Positions 36,238 to 44,352 of a stretch of DNA of 64,000 nt are shown in pieces. A program made the position numbers and the translations under genes. The stretch spans positions 1 to 64,000 of the forward strand of contig CAMUJH010000007.1 of assembly GCA_947089145.1 (NCBI GenBank). Direction: 5' to 3'. The notes beneath the pieces were generated by a model, which saw nothing but the letters and a program-made list of their open reading frames with translations, was not told where the DNA came from and searched no databases. This stretch comes from an uncultured Hungatella sp. GTDB taxonomy: Bacteria > Bacillota > Clostridia > Lachnospirales > Lachnospiraceae. Position 1 is the stretch's first letter, and every line of letters begins with the position of its first letter.

Positions 36238-36266
36238 TTGAATATGAGCATGGAATATGGTAAAAT
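36238..36266 (+). promoter_or_regulatory. SigA-type promoter of pyrE
   Basis: TTGAAT (36238-36243), 17 bases, TAAAAT (36261-36266) with a TG one base before. The transcript would begin near 36273 and carry the 41-bp repeat in its leader. Confidence 0.65.
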
Positions 36267-36303
36267 GGGAAAAATATTTGAATATGCATCTGGTAAATCC
36301 CCG

Positions 36304-36344
36304 TGCGCAGTCCTACCGTGAGGATTCGGGACTTTCAAAGTAAA
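36304..36344 (+). repeat. 41-bp dispersed intergenic repeat, copy B
   Basis: Differs from 8417-8457 at one base, where T replaces A. In this copy TCCT-ACCGTG-AGGA forms a short hairpin and ACTTTCAAAGT a mini-palindrome. It ends 44 bases before pyrE, in its 5' leader. Confidence 0.7.
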
Positions 36345-36388
36345 GAGGATGGAGTGAGATTACGGATGCTTAAGGAGGAGACTGCCCC

Positions 36389-37066
36389 ATGGAAGATTAC
36401 AAGAGAGAATTTATTGAATTTATGGTGGAGAGCCAGGTGCTGAAATTTGGCCAGTTTACATTGAAAAGCGGGAGAAAATCTCCTTTTTTTATGAATGCAG
36501 GGGCGTATATAACCGGTTCCCAGCTGCGCAGGCTTGGGCAGTACTATGCAAAGGCGATTCATGACCATTATGGGGAAGATTTTGACGTGCTGTTTGGGCC
36601 GGCTTATAAGGGGATTCCTTTAAGCGTAGCTACCACCATTGCATTCAGCGAACTGTATGGCAGAGATATCCGGTACTGCTCCAACCGCAAGGAAGAGAAG
36701 GACCATGGGGATGCGGGGATTCTTCTGGGAAGCCCCATTAAGGACGGGGACAAAGTGGTGATCATTGAGGATGTGACAACATCCGGCAAGTCTATCCAGG
36801 AAACCTTTCCTATCATAAAAGCCCAGGGAGATGTGGAGATCATAGGGCTTATGGTATCATTAAACCGCATGGAGCGGGGGAAAGGCACAAAGAGCGCCAT
36901 GGAGGAGATTCAGGATCTTTATGGGTTTAAGGCCAATGCCATAGTGTCCATGGCGGATGTGGTGGAGCATCTTTACAACCGGGAGTGCCTGGGCCAGATC
37001 GTGATCAACGACAGCCTTAAGGCGGATATTGACGCTTACTATGAGCAGTATGGAGCAAAGCAGTGA
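36389..37066 (+). CDS. pyrE: Orotate phosphoribosyltransferase
   Basis: 225 residues. Transfers ribose 5-phosphate from PRPP to orotate to make OMP in pyrimidine synthesis. The PRPP-binding motif is VVIIEDVTTSGKS, and FGPAYKGIPLSV and YCSNRKEEKDHGD are conserved. The form resembles the longer Clostridial OPRT. It stands apart from other pyr genes, with its own promoter at 36238-36266 and the dispersed repeat in the leader. A 49-residue protein is encoded 30 bases downstream. Confidence 0.95.
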   Translation: MEDYKREFIEFMVESQVLKFGQFTLKSGRKSPFFMNAGAYITGSQLRRLGQYYAKAIHDHYGEDFDVLFGPAYKGIPLSVATTIAFSELYGRDIRYCSNRKEEKDHGDAGILLGSPIKDGDKVVIIEDVTTSGKSIQETFPIIKAQGDVEIIGLMVSLNRMERGKGTKSAMEEIQDLYGFKANAIVSMADVVEHLYNRECLGQIVINDSLKADIDAYYEQYGAKQ

Positions 37067-37096
37067 TGCGATATTCGAGGGAAAGGAGAGTGGGGT

Positions 37097-37246
37097 ATGG
37101 AGCGAATCTATAAGACTATGAGAAATATCGGGGCAGCCAATATTGCGGTGGGAGTGGTTTTGATCAGCGTAGGCCTGATCTCCGGAACTGTGTCCATTGT
37201 CACAGGGGCTCTTCTGCTGAAGAGAAAATCAGAAATTACATTTTAA
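37097..37246 (+). CDS. 49-residue single-pass membrane protein
   Basis: Starts MERIYKTMRNIGAAN and has one transmembrane helix of about 22 residues (IAVGVVLISVGLISGTVSI and onwards), then a basic tail KRKSEITF. A near-ideal AAAGGAGAG precedes ATG 37097. The basic residues on both sides give no clear topology. It is 30 bases behind pyrE and before the pyrE terminator, so it is probably co-transcribed. It resembles other short conserved Lachnospiraceae proteins that I cannot name; no function is assigned. Confidence 0.65.
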   Translation: MERIYKTMRNIGAANIAVGVVLISVGLISGTVSIVTGALLLKRKSEITF

Positions 37247-37252
37247 ATTACA

Positions 37253-37285
37253 GGCAGTATTCCAAGGACGGAATACTGCCGTTTT
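37253..37285 (+). terminator. Rho-independent terminator
   Basis: GGCAGTATTCC (37253-37263) pairs perfectly with GGAATACTGCC (37270-37280), then GTTTT. A second, weaker GC-rich hairpin follows at about 37290-37318. Confidence 0.8.
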
Positions 37286-37388
37286 CGGCGCACCCTGCCC
37301 GATGATGGCGGGGTGCGTTTATGACCGCCTTTAATGGGTGCGGGGCGGTACAGGAAGTTTATGTTCAGCGAAGACCACGGGAGTTTAT

Positions 37389-37889
37389 ATGATTCGAAAT
37401 ACCACAAAAATTCAGAAAACGGGCTGGGTGCTGTTTGTTCTGTACTTAATAGCCCTGGTTTATTTTATGTTTTTTGCCGAGTCCATGGGAAGGACGGGCA
37501 ATGCGGAAGCGGAGTACGCTTACAATCTGGAATTATTTAAGGAAATCAGCCGTTTTATTGTTTACAGAAGACAGCTTGGGTGGAAGGCGGTCATTCTCAA
37601 TCTTGGGGGAAATGTGGCAGGATTTATGCCTTTTGGATTTATACTGCCTATTGTCAGCAGAAGGGGAAGACGATGGTACAATACCTTTTTACTTGGATTT
37701 TTCTTAAGTCTGTGCATTGAGACTACGCAGCTGGTTTTTAAGGTGGGCAGCTTTGATGTGGATGACTTATTATTAAATACAATTGGCGGGATTTTGGGAT
37801 TCGCTACCTACAAGGTGGTGCAGGGAGTCCGCATAAGGAGGAAACGGCGTGCCGCAGAGAACAGGGAGACGCCAGAAAACGGCAGGTAG
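37389..37889 (+). CDS. VanZ-family membrane protein
   Basis: 166 residues with four transmembrane segments and the family pattern: NLGGNVAGFMPFGFILP after the second segment and SLCIETTQLVFKVGSFDVDDLLLNTIGG near the third and fourth. VanZ itself gives low-level teicoplanin resistance, but most family members have no known role. ATG 37389 follows GGGAG. It overlaps the next gene by 41 bases, which implies coupled translation of the two. Confidence 0.85.
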   Translation: MIRNTTKIQKTGWVLFVLYLIALVYFMFFAESMGRTGNAEAEYAYNLELFKEISRFIVYRRQLGWKAVILNLGGNVAGFMPFGFILPIVSRRGRRWYNTFLLGFFLSLCIETTQLVFKVGSFDVDDLLLNTIGGILGFATYKVVQGVRIRRKRRAAENRETPENGR

Positions 37890-38487
37890 AGGAAGCAAAA
37901 AGCCAGGAAAGGAAAAGCCGAAAAGACAGGAGGACGTAAAAAGATCCTCAATGAGGGCCAGCAGCTATCAGGGGCCAAGGACTGGACAGACAGGAAACGG
38001 GAAACGGGATGGCAGCACGGAACGGGTAAGAGGGATTATACAGAAATATCTGGAGCCGGAGAGGGAGAGAGAAAGGGAGATACAGCGGAAGAAAAAGGAG
38101 ATCATGGCTTCAAAGGCCAGAAGAGAAAAGAACCGCAGGGAAATTAAGGAGTCAGCCATCAGCAGAACCCCAAGGGTATCCTATGTAAGGAAGCCTTTTG
38201 CCTCCCGAAGCAAAATATCCATGTTCCTGACTGCTGCTGCGCTTCTTTTGGGAGGCGGAGGAATCTACGGGGCGGTTAGCACCCAGGGACAGGCTACCCA
38301 GACCCATGGCGCTATGGGCTTGTGCAGCATGATTTTGTCAGCCTTTGCCATCTGGTATGGAGGCATTTCTTTTTTGGAAGATGATAAAAATTATATATTG
38401 GCAAGACTGGGAATCGGGATCAGCGTGTTGGTGCTGATTGGATGGACCCTGGTGGTTGCCGTTGGACTAGGAGGTTTTGGATCATGA
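37849..38487 (+). CDS. Basic membrane protein of unknown function
   Basis: 212 residues. The first 120 are strongly basic and low in complexity (Lys/Arg/Gln/Gly with a charged coiled-coil near EREREREIQRKKKEIM), then two to three transmembrane helices follow (ISMFLTAAALLLGGGGIYG, LCSMILSAFAIWYGG, LGIGISVLVLIGWTLVV). GTG 37849 has AGGAGG 8 bases upstream. It overlaps VanZ by 41 bases and the next gene by ATGA, so it is part of a three-gene operon. The basic N terminus could bind nucleic acid or acidic lipid. No family was recognised with confidence. Confidence 0.65.
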   Translation: MPQRTGRRQKTAGRGSKKPGKEKPKRQEDVKRSSMRASSYQGPRTGQTGNGKRDGSTERVRGIIQKYLEPEREREREIQRKKKEIMASKARREKNRREIKESAISRTPRVSYVRKPFASRSKISMFLTAAALLLGGGGIYGAVSTQGQATQTHGAMGLCSMILSAFAIWYGGISFLEDDKNYILARLGIGISVLVLIGWTLVVAVGLGGFGS

Positions 38488-40562
38488 ATGATAAAGAGTT
38501 GTTAGATGCAGATAATAAGGCGGTTATGGAGCGGTTTGAACTGTCTATGAACCGTATCGGGGCCATAGGACAGGAATCAACGGCAGCGGAGCCTTTTGGA
38601 AATTATTTTGAGAAGGTAGCTGATTTTATTGTTATGATTGAGGAACTGTATGAGGCAGTGGCGGAGGGGCGCTACCGCTTATTGCGGCTTCCCCAGCTGG
38701 AAGAGTGGAACCAGTGGCTTTATGGCGACATACTGCCGGGAAATTATGAGAAAAGCTATGCAAATCCGGAGTATGCGTCCAGAAAACTGGGGGAAGAGTG
38801 GGGGCCTGTTTTGGCTTACCTGTATACAGAGATCAGAGGGCAGATTGTGTTTGCCATGGAGAGCCGCCTGACGGAGATCACCATCTTAAATGAGCTGTTT
38901 CTTCAGATCTACGATCTCTTTGAAGAGGGGGTTCCGGAAACGGAATCCGTGAAGGATATTATTTACTGGTTTAATACGGATTATACGGATCTGACTGTAA
39001 CATACCGCACCAGGGAGCTTCTTGATCCAAAGCTTTCCTTTGGCAGGGATATTGTCATGAACAGCAATCTGGAGGATATGCGGTATCTGTACTATTATGG
39101 GGAGTATGTGTCGGAAGAGGAAAAAAAGATCGCTGACTTTTTAAATCACCTGCCCCAGGAAACCATTGACAAAATGGCCCGCACGTATACAGAAGGATAC
39201 CAGAAAGGCTTTCAGGTTATGGGAAAGAGCCTGGCAGGAAAAAAGACCGTGGCGGTGCTTTACGAACTTGGTTTTGAACGCATGGTGCGGCGGGCTGTGG
39301 AGCTGTTTAAGGATATGGGGCTGGAGTCTGTCATTTTCCGGGCTCCCGTATGGTCTGTCAACAGGAATCCTAACAGGAAGAGGGGATTTCACGGCACGTC
39401 GCCTAATAAACAGTATGATTATGATCATCGGTATGACTCGGCTTTGTATTTGAAAAAGGAATTTACGGACAGGAAGCTTTCGGCTTTAAAGAAGGCTCAT
39501 GAGACGTGGAAAAAGGAAGGGAAAGAGTATAGCGGTCCGGCATTAATTGAGACATTTGGGGAGGATGGCTTTGAACCGGTGAATAAAAAGGAGGCTTTTG
39601 CCTTAAGTGAGAAGCAGGAAAAGCTGACAATCGTCCATGCAAATGAGTGCACTCAGGTAAGCAATGAGTATGTTCCTGGGGACGAAACCAGCTTTACGAT
39701 CATTGCCTTTCCCAAACCATCTGTGGGAAAAGATTTTCAGGAGATTTTTCAGGAGACGATCCGCATCAATACCCTGGACTATGAGGTGTACAAGACGATC
39801 CAGCAGGCGATTATTGACAGGCTGGATAAGGCAGAGCATGTGGTGGTCACAGGGAAGGACGAGAATAAGACCAACTTAAAAATAAACCTTCATAAGCTGA
39901 GAGATCCGCAGAGGGAGACAAATTTTGAAAACTGTGTGGCTGACGTAAACATTCCTCTGGGGGAGGTTTTTACTTCCCCGGTACTTGCGGGGACTGAGGG
40001 AACGCTGCAGGTCAGCAGCGTGTATATCGGCCATTTCCGATTTAAAAATCTGGTTATGGAATTTAAGGAAGGAAGAGTAGTCTCCTACTCCTGTGATAAT
40101 TTTGAGGATAGGAAGGCAGGGGAAGCCCTGGTGAAACAGGTGATTATGAAGAACCATGACAGTCTGCCCATGGGAGAGTTTGCCATTGGGACTAACACTG
40201 TGGCCTATGCCATGGCGCAGAGATTTGGGATTGTGGATAAGCTGCCGATTCTGATTGTGGAGAAAATGGGACCTCATTTTGCAGTGGGGGATACGTGCTA
40301 TAATTGGTCGGAGGATGCAGTTATCTATAATCCTGACGGAAAGGAGATCATTGCCAAAGATAATGAGATCTCTATTTTAAGGAAAGAAGATCCGGGAAAG
40401 GCGTATTTTAGCTGCCATACGGATATTACGATTCCATACAGGGAACTGGGGGAGATTTACGGAGTTGACGAAAACGGGGGGAAGCTGCCTGTGATTGCAG
40501 ACGGAAGGTTTGTGGTGCCGGGTGCTGAAAAACTAAATGAGGCGCTGGAAACCAGTGCCTGA
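38484..40562 (+). CDS. M29-type aminopeptidase
   Basis: 692 residues. The C-terminal half carries the M29 signatures: NVCxx-type FENCVADVNIPLGEVFTSPV, EGTLQVSSVYIGHFRF and VKQVIMKNHDSLP, with Glu and His metal ligands. The N-terminal 300 residues are an extra helical domain compared with classic AmpS (about 410 residues), as in a larger Clostridial subgroup. It should remove N-terminal residues from peptides in the cytosol using a two-metal centre. ATG 38484 overlaps the preceding gene by ATGA, with AGGAGG upstream. Confidence 0.8.
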   Translation: MNDKELLDADNKAVMERFELSMNRIGAIGQESTAAEPFGNYFEKVADFIVMIEELYEAVAEGRYRLLRLPQLEEWNQWLYGDILPGNYEKSYANPEYASRKLGEEWGPVLAYLYTEIRGQIVFAMESRLTEITILNELFLQIYDLFEEGVPETESVKDIIYWFNTDYTDLTVTYRTRELLDPKLSFGRDIVMNSNLEDMRYLYYYGEYVSEEEKKIADFLNHLPQETIDKMARTYTEGYQKGFQVMGKSLAGKKTVAVLYELGFERMVRRAVELFKDMGLESVIFRAPVWSVNRNPNRKRGFHGTSPNKQYDYDHRYDSALYLKKEFTDRKLSALKKAHETWKKEGKEYSGPALIETFGEDGFEPVNKKEAFALSEKQEKLTIVHANECTQVSNEYVPGDETSFTIIAFPKPSVGKDFQEIFQETIRINTLDYEVYKTIQQAIIDRLDKAEHVVVTGKDENKTNLKINLHKLRDPQRETNFENCVADVNIPLGEVFTSPVLAGTEGTLQVSSVYIGHFRFKNLVMEFKEGRVVSYSCDNFEDRKAGEALVKQVIMKNHDSLPMGEFAIGTNTVAYAMAQRFGIVDKLPILIVEKMGPHFAVGDTCYNWSEDAVIYNPDGKEIIAKDNEISILRKEDPGKAYFSCHTDITIPYRELGEIYGVDENGGKLPVIADGRFVVPGAEKLNEALETSA

Positions 40563-40593
40563 GAGGTTGAATGTGGGGATGAAAAAGGAAAGG

Positions 40594-40629
40594 CCGCTGT
40601 GTGAGATGTCATGCAGCGGTGTTGTTTTT
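40594..40629 (+). terminator. Rho-independent terminator
   Basis: CCGCTG (40594-40599) pairs with CAGCGG (40614-40619), with inner TGA/TCA pairs, followed by TGTTGTTTTT. Confidence 0.7.
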
Positions 40630-40741
40630 AAACGGGGAGAATTTAGGCGGCAGCGTATAAACGGCCATGAACAGGGAGTTACAAAAAAGGGCTTTAAAAA
40701 AATCAGGAAGTGAAGTATACTGTTTTTAGCGGATCATGATG

Positions 40742-40755
40742 CCGTGCCGGCACGG
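40742..40755. promoter_or_regulatory. 14-base GC-rich palindrome before the DHFR gene
   Basis: CCGTGCCGGCACGG is a perfect palindrome 49 bases before the DHFR start and about 20 bases after a TATACT box at 40716-40721, which has only a fair -35. It could be an operator or a leader hairpin. Confidence 0.35.
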
Positions 40756-40804
40756 TGCGGGGATAATGGCGTGAAACGATGATGAGGCAGGCAAAGGAGT
40801 GCAT

Positions 40805-41311
40805 ATGAATGTGATCGCTGCGGTTGACAGAAACTGGGGAATCGGGAAAAACGGAAGGCTTTTGGTGGCGATTCCTGAGGATCAGAGGCTGTTTCGCCAG
40901 GAAACCCTTGGAAAGACAGTGATTATGGGGAGAAAGACTTTGGAAAGCCTGCCCGGGGGAAAGCCTTTATACGGCAGGAATACAATAGTATTGTCCAGAA
41001 ACCCGGAGTACGGGATAAGGGGCGCATGCTGCGTGTCCAGTGTTTCGGAGGCCCTTGCGGCAGTGAAGGGCTGTAAAGCGGAAGACGTATTTGTGGCAGG
41101 GGGAGAGGAGATTTACAGGGCCTTTCTGCCGTACTGCCGCACTGCCCATGTGACTTATATTGATTATGCCTATGAGGCGGACGCCTATTTCCCGGACTTG
41201 GACAGGGATCAGGAATGGGTTCTGGATGTGGAGACAGAGGAGGCTACTTATTTTGACATTTGTTACAGCTTCCGCAGGTATGTCAGAAGATCGGCAGGGC
41301 TGCGATTATGA
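40805..41311 (+). CDS. folA: Dihydrofolate reductase
   Basis: 168 residues. Reduces dihydrofolate to tetrahydrofolate with NADPH. MNVIAAVDRNWGIGKNGRL carries the substrate and Met20-loop region (variant VAIPEDQ in place of the usual LPWxxPxD), TVIMGRKTLESLP is the NADPH-binding strand and helix, and VFVAGGEEIYRAFLP is the second nucleotide site. The Ala in LLVAIPED at the usual Pro/Trp position is somewhat unusual. ATG 40805 is favoured by AAAGGAG upstream. Confidence 0.9.
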   Translation: MNVIAAVDRNWGIGKNGRLLVAIPEDQRLFRQETLGKTVIMGRKTLESLPGGKPLYGRNTIVLSRNPEYGIRGACCVSSVSEALAAVKGCKAEDVFVAGGEEIYRAFLPYCRTAHVTYIDYAYEADAYFPDLDRDQEWVLDVETEEATYFDICYSFRRYVRRSAGLRL

Positions 41312-41448
41312 CAGCAAGGCTTAAGGCGGCAGTTTATCCCTATGGCGCAGGTGCAGGGAAAGAAAGAAGTGCAGGGAACCTGGCATTGGCGGCTGTCGGG
41401 AAGGGAGGCTGCGGCTGATTGCAGAGGATAAAGGAGAGTAATAGGCAG

Positions 41449-42840
41449 ATGGTAAATAGACGAAAAAAGTACCTGGCAAAAATCCGGCAGGCGGGAGTGC
41501 TTGTGCTGGCAGGAATGCTTTTGTGGCAGCATCCTTTGACAACGTTTGCTACTTCGGCGAGCAAGGCGGCGAAAGAAAAAAAGGAAGCGGAACAGAAGCT
41601 TAAGGATGCCAACCGCAAAGCAGATGAAGCGCAGCAGAAGATCAACAGTACAAAGACAGAGGTTACTACTTTAAGCAGTGAGCTTTCAGAACTGTTAGCG
41701 GAGATCTCCCTTCTGGAAACGGATATCGAGTATAAAAACCAGCAGATCCACCAGGCTCAGGAGGAATACGATGCGGCGAAGGTAAGGGAAGAGAGCCAGT
41801 ATGATGCCATGAAGAAGCGGATCAAATATATGTATGAGCGGGGGGAGACGGAGTATCTGGATATTCTCCTGCAGGTAAAAAGCATGACAGAGCTTTTAAA
41901 TAAGAGCGAATACATAGAGGCTCTCTATACATATGACAGGGAGAAGCTGGAGGAATACCAGGAGACAAAGCTTCAGGTAAAGCAGTACAAAGCCCAGCTG
42001 GAGAATGAGAAGGCGGAGATGGAGGGCATGCAGCTGGAGTATGCGGCCCAGCAGAGGGAGCTGGAGACTACGATTGCCCAGAAGCGGAAAGAGATTGCCA
42101 ATTTTGACGAGCAGCTGGCAGCCGCCAAAGCGGAGGCTGCTGCTTATACGGCGACCATTGCCAGAAAGAATGAGCAGATCCGTCAGGCTCAGGCAGAGGA
42201 AGCCAGGAGAAGGGCAGAGGCCCAAAGGCAGGCGGCGGAGGCCAGCAGGCAGGCAGCAGAGGCAGCCAGCCTGGCCGCTGCCGCAAGCAGCGCAGCAGCG
42301 GAGAGCCTGGCGGCTGCGGATGGGATCATCGCCCAGAATCCAGGCGGCGGAGAGAATCCGGGAGATACCCAGGTGATGCAGGCGCCGCCGGCCCAGACGA
42401 CGGCTGCCACAACGGCTGCGTCAGAAGGGCCAAAAGCTGAGACGACCAAGGCTCAGGAACCGGCGGCTACAAAAGCCGCCAGCAGCGGAGGCTCAGGGCA
42501 GGGGCAGTCAGTGGTAAATTATGCCATGCAGTTTATTGGCAACCCTTATGTATACGGAGGCACCAGCCTGACAAATGGTGCGGACTGCTCCGGATTCGTT
42601 CAGAGCGTGTACAAGAACTTCGGCGTCAGCTTGCCCAGAAGTTCGTCCCAGCAGCGCTCTGCGGGGACAGCTGTGGATTATGCCGACGCTCAGCCGGGAG
42701 ATATCATATGTTATGCAGGCCATGTGGGCATTTATATCGGAAACGGACAGATTGTCCATGCCAGCTCGCCTACTACGGGAATCAAGGTGGGAACTGCTAC
42801 CTATCGGAGCATTTTAAGCGTGCGGAGGATTTTTAACTAA
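41449..42840 (+). CDS. NlpC/P60 peptidoglycan hydrolase with coiled-coil domain
   Basis: 463 residues, exported (signal peptide to about 36, ending TTFATSAS). A long coiled coil (about 40-275) resembles the PcsB/CwlO-type regulatory domain that is held by FtsEX, and a Thr/Ala/Pro linker (about 290-350) leads to a C-terminal NlpC/P60 domain. NGADCSGFV gives the catalytic cysteine C380, and GHVGIYIGNG the histidine H425. It should cut D-glutamyl-meso-DAP bonds in the wall during growth or separation. The start is the ATG after AAGGAGAG; an earlier TTG (41419) lies before that site. Confidence 0.88.
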   Translation: MVNRRKKYLAKIRQAGVLVLAGMLLWQHPLTTFATSASKAAKEKKEAEQKLKDANRKADEAQQKINSTKTEVTTLSSELSELLAEISLLETDIEYKNQQIHQAQEEYDAAKVREESQYDAMKKRIKYMYERGETEYLDILLQVKSMTELLNKSEYIEALYTYDREKLEEYQETKLQVKQYKAQLENEKAEMEGMQLEYAAQQRELETTIAQKRKEIANFDEQLAAAKAEAAAYTATIARKNEQIRQAQAEEARRRAEAQRQAAEASRQAAEAASLAAAASSAAAESLAAADGIIAQNPGGGENPGDTQVMQAPPAQTTAATTAASEGPKAETTKAQEPAATKAASSGGSGQGQSVVNYAMQFIGNPYVYGGTSLTNGADCSGFVQSVYKNFGVSLPRSSSQQRSAGTAVDYADAQPGDIICYAGHVGIYIGNGQIVHASSPTTGIKVGTATYRSILSVRRIFN

Positions 42841-42900
42841 AGCTTCTGGGGCAGGATCGGAATGTATGGGAAAATTGTGCGGAAGAAAGGGAGAGGACTT

Positions 42901-44289
42901 ATGCCGAGGGCAATGACAAAAGAGGAAAAATATAGGCAGATGATTGAAACGCCGGTGCAGAAACTGATTCCGCGTCTGGCGGTTCCCACGATTATCAGCA
43001 TGCTGGTTACCTCGATTTATAATATGGCGGACACGTTTTTCGTAAGCCAGATTGGGACCAGCGCTTCAGGGGCTGTTGGGGTCATGTTTTCTGCGATGGC
43101 CATGATCCAGGCTATCGGTTTTACCTTGGGAATGGGAAGCGGCAATTACATTTCCAGATCCCTGGGCAGCCGGGATGAGGAGACGGCGTCCCAGTCAGCG
43201 GCCACGGCGTTTTTTACCGGGGGGATCATCGGCATTGTGATTGCCGTGGCGGGAACCATATTTTCAAGGCCCCTGGTGTATCTTCTGGGCGCCACAGACA
43301 CCATCGCTCCTTTTGCCCGGGATTATGCCAGATATATTCTGATTGCTGCGCCGTTTATGATTACTTCTTTTGTAATGAATAATATTCTGCGTGCTCAGGG
43401 AAATGCGGTGTTTGCCATGATCGGCATTACTGCGGGAGGGATTCTCAACATGTTTCTGGACCCGGTGCTGATTTTTGGCTTTGGCATGGGGATATCCGGT
43501 GCTGCCATCGCCACTATGGCAAGCCAGATGGTCAGTTTTGTCATTCTCCTCTATCAGTGCAACAGGCAAAAGGGGTGTATCAGCATCCGCCTGGGCAAAT
43601 TTACTCCAACCTTAAAAATGTATGGGGAGATTCTTCATGCTGGTCTTCCTTCCTTCTGCCGCCAGGGACTGGCAAGCGTGGCCACGGTAGCCTTGAACTT
43701 TGCGGCGGGGCCTTACGGGGATGCGGCTATTGCCGCCATGTCCATTGTATCCCGGTTTATGATGTTTATCAATTCCAGCCTTATCGGTTTTGGCCAGGGA
43801 TTCCAGCCGGTATGCGGGTTTAATTTCGGAGCCAGAAGATATGACAGGGTGCTGGGGGCATTCTGGTTCTGCGTGAAAGTGGCAGTGGTTATGTTAAGCG
43901 GGTTCGGCATCGCGGCATTTGCGTTCAGCCGGCCTATTATTACGGTTTTCCGAAGAGAGGATGCGGAGGTGATCCGCATTGGGACCAGGGCGCTGCGGCT
44001 GCAGCTGATTACCATGCCCTTCCAGGCCTGGGTGATCATGGTCAACATGCTGACTCAGTCCATTGGGTACGGGTTCAGGGCCTCTCTGGTGGCCATGGGG
44101 CGCCAGGGGCTGTTTCTGATCCCGGCGCTGCTGATCCTGCCCGAAGCCTGGGGGCTTCTGGGGCTGCAGATTTCGCAGCCAACGGCAGATATGCTTACAT
44201 TTGTGCTGGCAACAGGAATCGTTGCAGGGATTTTAAAAGAATTGGGACAAATGAGGGATGAAGAGAGAAGGGAAACATTTCAAAACTGA
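42901..44289 (+). CDS. MATE-family efflux transporter
   Basis: 462 residues with about twelve transmembrane helices in two matching halves. KLIPRLAVPTIISMLVTS at the start, YNMADTFFVSQIGT and the second-half repeat IGFGQGFQPVCGFNFGARRY are family features. It exports drugs or metabolites using a sodium or proton gradient; the substrate cannot be predicted. GGGAGAGG precedes ATG 42901. It lies 60 bases behind the NlpC gene and 63 before the carboxypeptidase gene. Confidence 0.9.
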   Translation: MPRAMTKEEKYRQMIETPVQKLIPRLAVPTIISMLVTSIYNMADTFFVSQIGTSASGAVGVMFSAMAMIQAIGFTLGMGSGNYISRSLGSRDEETASQSAATAFFTGGIIGIVIAVAGTIFSRPLVYLLGATDTIAPFARDYARYILIAAPFMITSFVMNNILRAQGNAVFAMIGITAGGILNMFLDPVLIFGFGMGISGAAIATMASQMVSFVILLYQCNRQKGCISIRLGKFTPTLKMYGEILHAGLPSFCRQGLASVATVALNFAAGPYGDAAIAAMSIVSRFMMFINSSLIGFGQGFQPVCGFNFGARRYDRVLGAFWFCVKVAVVMLSGFGIAAFAFSRPIITVFRREDAEVIRIGTRALRLQLITMPFQAWVIMVNMLTQSIGYGFRASLVAMGRQGLFLIPALLILPEAWGLLGLQISQPTADMLTFVLATGIVAGILKELGQMRDEERRETFQN

Positions 44290-44352
44290 AAGATTGATAG
44301 ACAGGGAGACTGGCAGAATGCACATCAGCAAAAGATTGGAGGAGAGTGAGGG

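Noticed and set aside
41312-41448. Small gene between DHFR and the NlpC/P60 gene
   Set aside because: No start with a ribosome binding site; the AAGGAGAG there serves the NlpC gene.
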